A DNA stretch of 21,326 nt from assembly GCA_002373995.1 (NCBI GenBank), contig DFLB01000045.1, positions 460 to 21,785 on the forward strand, read 5' to 3'. Numbering within the stretch: the first letter of the stretch is position 1; every line of letters starts with the position of its first letter. The position numbers and the translations under genes are program-made. Source of the DNA: Bacteroidales bacterium UBA3630. Its GTDB lineage: Bacteria > Bacteroidota > Bacteroidia > Bacteroidales > P3. Positions 20,485 to 21,326 of this stretch are shown here, piece after piece. The notes beneath the pieces are model-generated. The model was not told the origin of the DNA. It searched no databases and saw only the letters and a list, made by a program, of their open reading frames with translations.

Positions 20485-21326
20485 ATGATGGACAACTTTT
20501 TTGCAAAGTTCGGAAAAATTCTCGACGTGTGCAAGCGTTTTTCAAAAGATTTGGCGGGCGGGCACGGCAATATGCCCCGACGGGGTGTCGTCCCCAAGTT
20601 CTCCGACCTTGAGGTCATCGCGCTGGCGTTGACGGCCGAGACGGAAAGCATCGACAGCGAGAGCCGCCTGTTCTCGATGCTGAAAAGCCACAGAGAGCTT
20701 ATGCCGAACCTGATTTCACGCCGACAGTACAACGACCGCCGCAAGTACACCGCCGGCCTGTGCGAGGACATCCGCAAGCGGCTGGTGGCAGTTATCGACG
20801 GCGGCGAGGATTATTTCTGCATCGACAGCAAGCCTATCGAGGTGTGCCGGCTGTCGAGAGGGAAACGCTGCAAGATGGGCAGAACCTCTCCAGACTCGGC
20901 GCCGAACTTCGGCTACTGCGCCTCGCAGGGCGTGTATTACTTCGACTACAAACTCCACGCCCTCACTGGGCTGAGCGGCGTAGTGCATTCCTACTATATC
21001 TCGAAGGCAAGCGTCCACGACCTGCAGTATCTCAACGACATCAAGCCGCTGTATCACGATTGCAGCATCTTCGGGGACAAGGGCTACATCAGCGAGAGTG
21101 TGCAGCTTGACCTTTTCGAGACTGCCCACATCAGGCTTGAATGCCCGTACCGTCTCAATCAAAAGGCATGGAAACCGACATTCATACCGTTTGCCAAGGC
21201 GAGGAAGCGTGTCAAGACTGTGTTCTCGCAACTGTGCGACCAATACATGGTCATCCGCAACTATGCAAAACAAACCGACGGCCTGTTTGCCCGCATCATC
21301 GGCAAAATCAGTGCACTGACCGTCGC
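20485..21326 (+). CDS. IS982 family transposase, C-terminus cut by window edge
   Basis: About 280 residues are visible, beginning MMDNFFAKFGKILDVCKRFS; the frame is open to the end of the window. Family members are about 290-310 residues, so only the tail is missing. IS982 hallmarks are VVPKFSDLEVIALALTAE, LISRRQYNDRRK, YFCIDSKPIEVCRLSRGKR (first catalytic Asp, D114), YYFDYKLHALTGLSG and IFGDKGYISE (second Asp, D198). In relatives as I remember them, the third catalytic residue is the Glu of an ArKRIETxFSQL motif. Here the motif reads ARKRVKTVFSQL, with AAG (Lys244, 21214-21216) at that place, so the enzyme may be inactive. The start may be either of two adjacent ATGs (20485, 20488). Confidence 0.9.
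   Translation, partial: MMDNFFAKFGKILDVCKRFSKDLAGGHGNMPRRGVVPKFSDLEVIALALTAETESIDSESRLFSMLKSHRELMPNLISRRQYNDRRKYTAGLCEDIRKRLVAVIDGGEDYFCIDSKPIEVCRLSRGKRCKMGRTSPDSAPNFGYCASQGVYYFDYKLHALTGLSGVVHSYYISKASVHDLQYLNDIKPLYHDCSIFGDKGYISESVQLDLFETAHIRLECPYRLNQKAWKPTFIPFAKARKRVKTVFSQLCDQYMVIRNYAKQTDGLFARIIGKISALTV

Larger units (their letters stand above)
20287..21326 (+). mobile_element. IS982 family insertion sequence (left part; boundaries unresolved)
   Basis: The transposase gene and the repeat-bearing AT-rich leader upstream indicate an insertion sequence entering the window from the right. The left boundary is approximate: it lies somewhere between the AbiE promoter (20221) and the transposase start. 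The terminal inverted repeat and target duplication cannot be identified, because the right end is outside the window. Confidence 0.6.

Noticed and set aside
1..21326. tRNA, rRNA or riboswitch genes
   Set aside because: No cloverleaf, rRNA segment or known riboswitch core was recognised in any intergenic gap by eye. A covariance-model search would be decisive.

Overview
The window comes from a GC-rich member of the Bacteroidota, most probably the Bacteroidales. Three things support this. Eight start regions carry the Bacteroidota -7 promoter element TAnnTTTG. Several proteins are typical of the phylum: a DUF2723 membrane protein, a DUF2795 protein, a DUF2520 Rossmann protein, an Mrp ATPase without the CxxC pair, and a TlpA-like protein. 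Shine-Dalgarno sequences are mostly weak or absent. I cannot name the genus.

Layout, left to right. The 5' end of cysS runs off the left edge (-). A four-gene minus-strand operon follows (2178 to 4028 at its 5' ends): a ureohydrolase-fold protein, a 56-residue protein, lptE and the DUF2723 protein. A PrsW-type membrane protease (-) and trpS (+) then diverge. A small acidic lipoprotein (-) converges on trpS across a shared hairpin terminator. Next are a solitary rnfA with its own promoter and hairpin terminator, and a biotin-type carboxylase/decarboxylase carboxyltransferase subunit with a palindrome at its predicted transcription start. Then come a DUF2795-DUF2520-TatD operon and a tightly overlapping five-gene operon: S41 protease, TlpA-like thioredoxin, Mrp, Nfu and PduO-type cobalamin adenosyltransferase. 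An EamA-NUDIX pair (-) diverges from purD (+).

The right end is accessory DNA. Immediately after purD lies the C-terminal remnant of a WYL-domain regulator. It is followed by an AbiEi/AbiEii type IV toxin-antitoxin pair, an AT-rich stretch with a 21-nt direct repeat, and an IS982-family transposase that runs off the window and appears to have lost its third catalytic acidic residue.

The least conventional signal is four short intergenic arrays with an exact 11-bp pitch, in two unrelated sequence families. One family (GGTCC core) is at 320-374 and 4173-4226. The other (CTAAGC core) is at 9172-9270 and 15744-15795. All four lie 24-80 nt beyond the stop codon of the last gene of a minus-strand transcription unit, and none of those four units has a strong hairpin terminator directly after its stop. 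Units without an array (trpS, the lipoprotein, rnfA) end in clear hairpins. A role at transcript 3' ends or in DNA organisation is inference.
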